Shown here: positions 63,601-64,000 of the stretch, in pieces
Position numbering within the stretch: position 1 is the first letter of the stretch
Layout of the letters: each line of letters starts with the position of its first letter
NCBI RefSeq assembly: GCF_018603515.1
Contig: NZ_JACATN010000001.1
Span: forward strand, 682,001 to 746,000
DNA: 64,000 bases
Direction of reading: 5' to 3'
Source of the DNA: Zobellia barbeyronii
Lineage (GTDB): Bacteria; Bacteroidota; Bacteroidia; Flavobacteriales; Flavobacteriaceae
Position numbers and translations under genes: made by a program
The notes under the pieces: model-generated
Databases searched by the model: none
Seen by the model: the letters and a program-made list of their open reading frames with translations, nothing else
Told to the model about the DNA's origin: nothing

Positions 63601-64000
63601 TACCAGAAGGAAGATTTACCAAAACATTATAGGCATCCATATCCGTTATACCATCATTAGTATTTTCATAGATCAATACATCATTTAACCACACTCTGGC
63701 AAAAGATGAACTTCCTAAGCGCACTACAGCTTTTTTAGCAGTTGGGTTTGTAATAAAAGTCTGGGCGTAATTTACGCCGCCACCATACTCCGAGTGGTTA
63801 GAATAATATTGATATGCATCTTTCTCACGACCTCTTTGGTCATACCAATTAACGAATCCGTTGCTGTTGGCATTAAAGTCCGTTGTAGAAGTTACATTCT
63901 TTTCAGGAGCATATTCCGTAGCCAAACCACTACCGTTTAAATTCTCGAAACTTCCACAAAATTGCCATGCTTTAATAGCTGGTATAGCATTATTCAGTTG
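60650..64000 (-). CDS. DUF3857/transglutaminase-domain protein with TPRs (5' end outside window)
   Basis: The frame stays open to the right edge; the residues before the first in-frame TTG (63925) continue sensibly (AWQFCGSFENLNGSGLATEY), so the start is beyond the window. At least 1117 residues are visible. Order: a jelly-roll-like N-terminal part, TPR-type helices in the middle (about 150-480 of the visible chain), DUF3857 (about 500-660), then a transglutaminase-like core with Cys in SKLGDCKDFSTLY, His in FNHCIAKVF and Asp in LELTDN. These proteins are common in Bacteroidota, probably periplasmic, and of unknown role. Confidence 0.9.
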   Translation of the reverse strand, partial: QLNNAIPAIKAWQFCGSFENLNGSGLATEYAPEKNVTSTTDFNANSNGFVNWYDQRGREKDAYQYYSNHSEYGGGVNYAQTFITNPTAKKAVVRLGSSSFARVWLNDVLIYENTNDGITDMDAYNVLVNLPSGNNRLLVKSADQSGIAYFIVRITDEEGNAFNDLKYNAAPSAYKKSSIEAIAPKELPHSVEEFFQNRLKQDPNNFFNTVCLVSAYLRNSKFNEAKETLQPWIDAYPESSFLRKYLIECYTKEKDYTSAKELQKNIESDDEQYYLSYIYRFEDSRELFKLPLPEFEGFVEEFSASTDMDILKKSAQLLLNIRQEDKSAVKETLKKITENYKDQLSILKVYLNIYSAYLNEDDKAIKILEEIDDTYFDYGALQSLAGFYNKQDRKKEALALFEKRYNLVDHDNIYLSDYIAYQHEYKKYEESLPYIDQMLKNFPYSFVAMELKGTALEQSGKKKEALGWYKKSLKHNGANTSLRKKIDDLSNGKNYFEEVATPDIYEFMAKNRDKGVIGNYGYNYLLDESLLQLYPEGGGKSQTRYVVEITSDSGIESLKEVNLGLSGNYHITKSEIVKPNKKIVPASKSGSSIVFNNLEIGDIIYVDYESSYANSGRFYKDHVDYFQFDSFHPIHKNTLKILVPKDKKFTTKTLNGEVAYQKRNIDDYVYHEWETIDQKELTPEENFMPSLSDVASYVHVSTIGSWDDIANWYSDLVRPQIVMNSDVQEAFKTIFPSGSDGLSEDEKASKIYYYIMENFSYSHVGFRQSGFVPQRPSKTIKSKLGDCKDFSTLYVTLAQMAGLKSHLVLVLTSDYGESTMVLPSQDFNHCIAKVFIDGKPQYLELTDNNMPYKSVPTSLESATALDIPNKWLKDVKKGIYKLKDIDHTTTVLESNMEYVIGDGSHQLKIESALRGSINSHYAAIFKEDNYEVVKKSITDDFKSRITEDFTFDSIHHINYELRAPVLKYTSNLTVNEKLDEIGSMKVFRIPAVNNAYNTSIIQDDERAFPIDYLLYENADVYKSSYVIKLKGDERFVEIPESADYSFQKHHFKIDYELAKESELHITIEAKTSKERIAASDYKDFKAYVKAALDAKQQLIGFKKNKKETKVSFSGKK

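Overview
The window reads as chromosomal DNA of a marine-type member of the Bacteroidota, class Flavobacteriia. The evidence is low G+C content, a CarboxypepD_reg/TonB-dependent receptor, an OmpA protein with thrombospondin type 3 repeats, an IPExxxVDY-family protein, a viroplasmin-type RNase H, few Shine-Dalgarno sites, and many promoters of the Bacteroidota form TAnnTTTG (-7), some with TTTG or TTG about 19 bp upstream. The block purN-rnh / acpP-fabF-rnc-IPExxxVDY-pyk and the block accC-accB-fabH-rpmF-yceD-pdxA / ribE are typical flavobacterial housekeeping neighbourhoods. I cannot name the species. No insertion sequence, prophage, CRISPR array or rRNA was seen.

Layout. 1-9.8 kb holds mostly unlinked housekeeping genes: an OsmC-family protein (cut by the window edge), RecJ, a VOC protein, an MFS exporter with a TetR-type palindrome upstream, LpxH, QueD, a 2OG-Fe(II) oxygenase, an unlisted 37-residue membrane peptide, a crotonase, a MATE pump, a GNAT and a Usp protein. 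9.88-11.4 kb has tRNA-Ala(GGC) and a WcaJ-like sugar transferase. 11.9-19.4 kb is a minus-strand nutrient operon: TonB receptor, M29/NicX-like metalloenzyme, NCS1 permease, aminoacyl-histidine dipeptidase, and a second NCS1 permease. 19.5-24.5 kb has an unknown 409-residue protein and a tight operon (small membrane peptide, LpxH-like phosphoesterase, MurG-like glycosyltransferase, GH1 glycosidase). 24.8-28.9 kb is a hexuronate module (TRAP transporter plus UxaC). 30-38.6 kb has AddA/AddB-like nucleases with Kbl and OmpA between them.

39.36-40.40 kb is the most unusual part. Between the convergent genes sodB and purF lie five tandem copies of a roughly 70-nt element on the minus strand. Each copy has its own -7 box, an almost invariant 5' segment of about 40 nt, and a strong intrinsic terminator whose stem varies by compensatory change. 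I read this as a family of five small RNA genes that may be undescribed.

40.5-49.3 kb carries purine and fatty-acid genes (purF, pfkB-type kinase, purN, acpP, fabF) plus rnc and pyk. 49.3-53.6 kb is accessory: a LOV-like PAS protein without the photoactive cysteine, an AraC regulator, a His/Cys-rich 50-residue peptide, an AhpD-like protein, a cupredoxin-like protein lacking a full copper site, a small lipoprotein, a small membrane exporter and a Gre-like factor. 53.8-64 kb has an FAD oxidoreductase, the acetyl-CoA carboxylase and FabH genes, L32, YceD, PdxA, RibE and a large DUF3857/transglutaminase protein that runs off the right edge.
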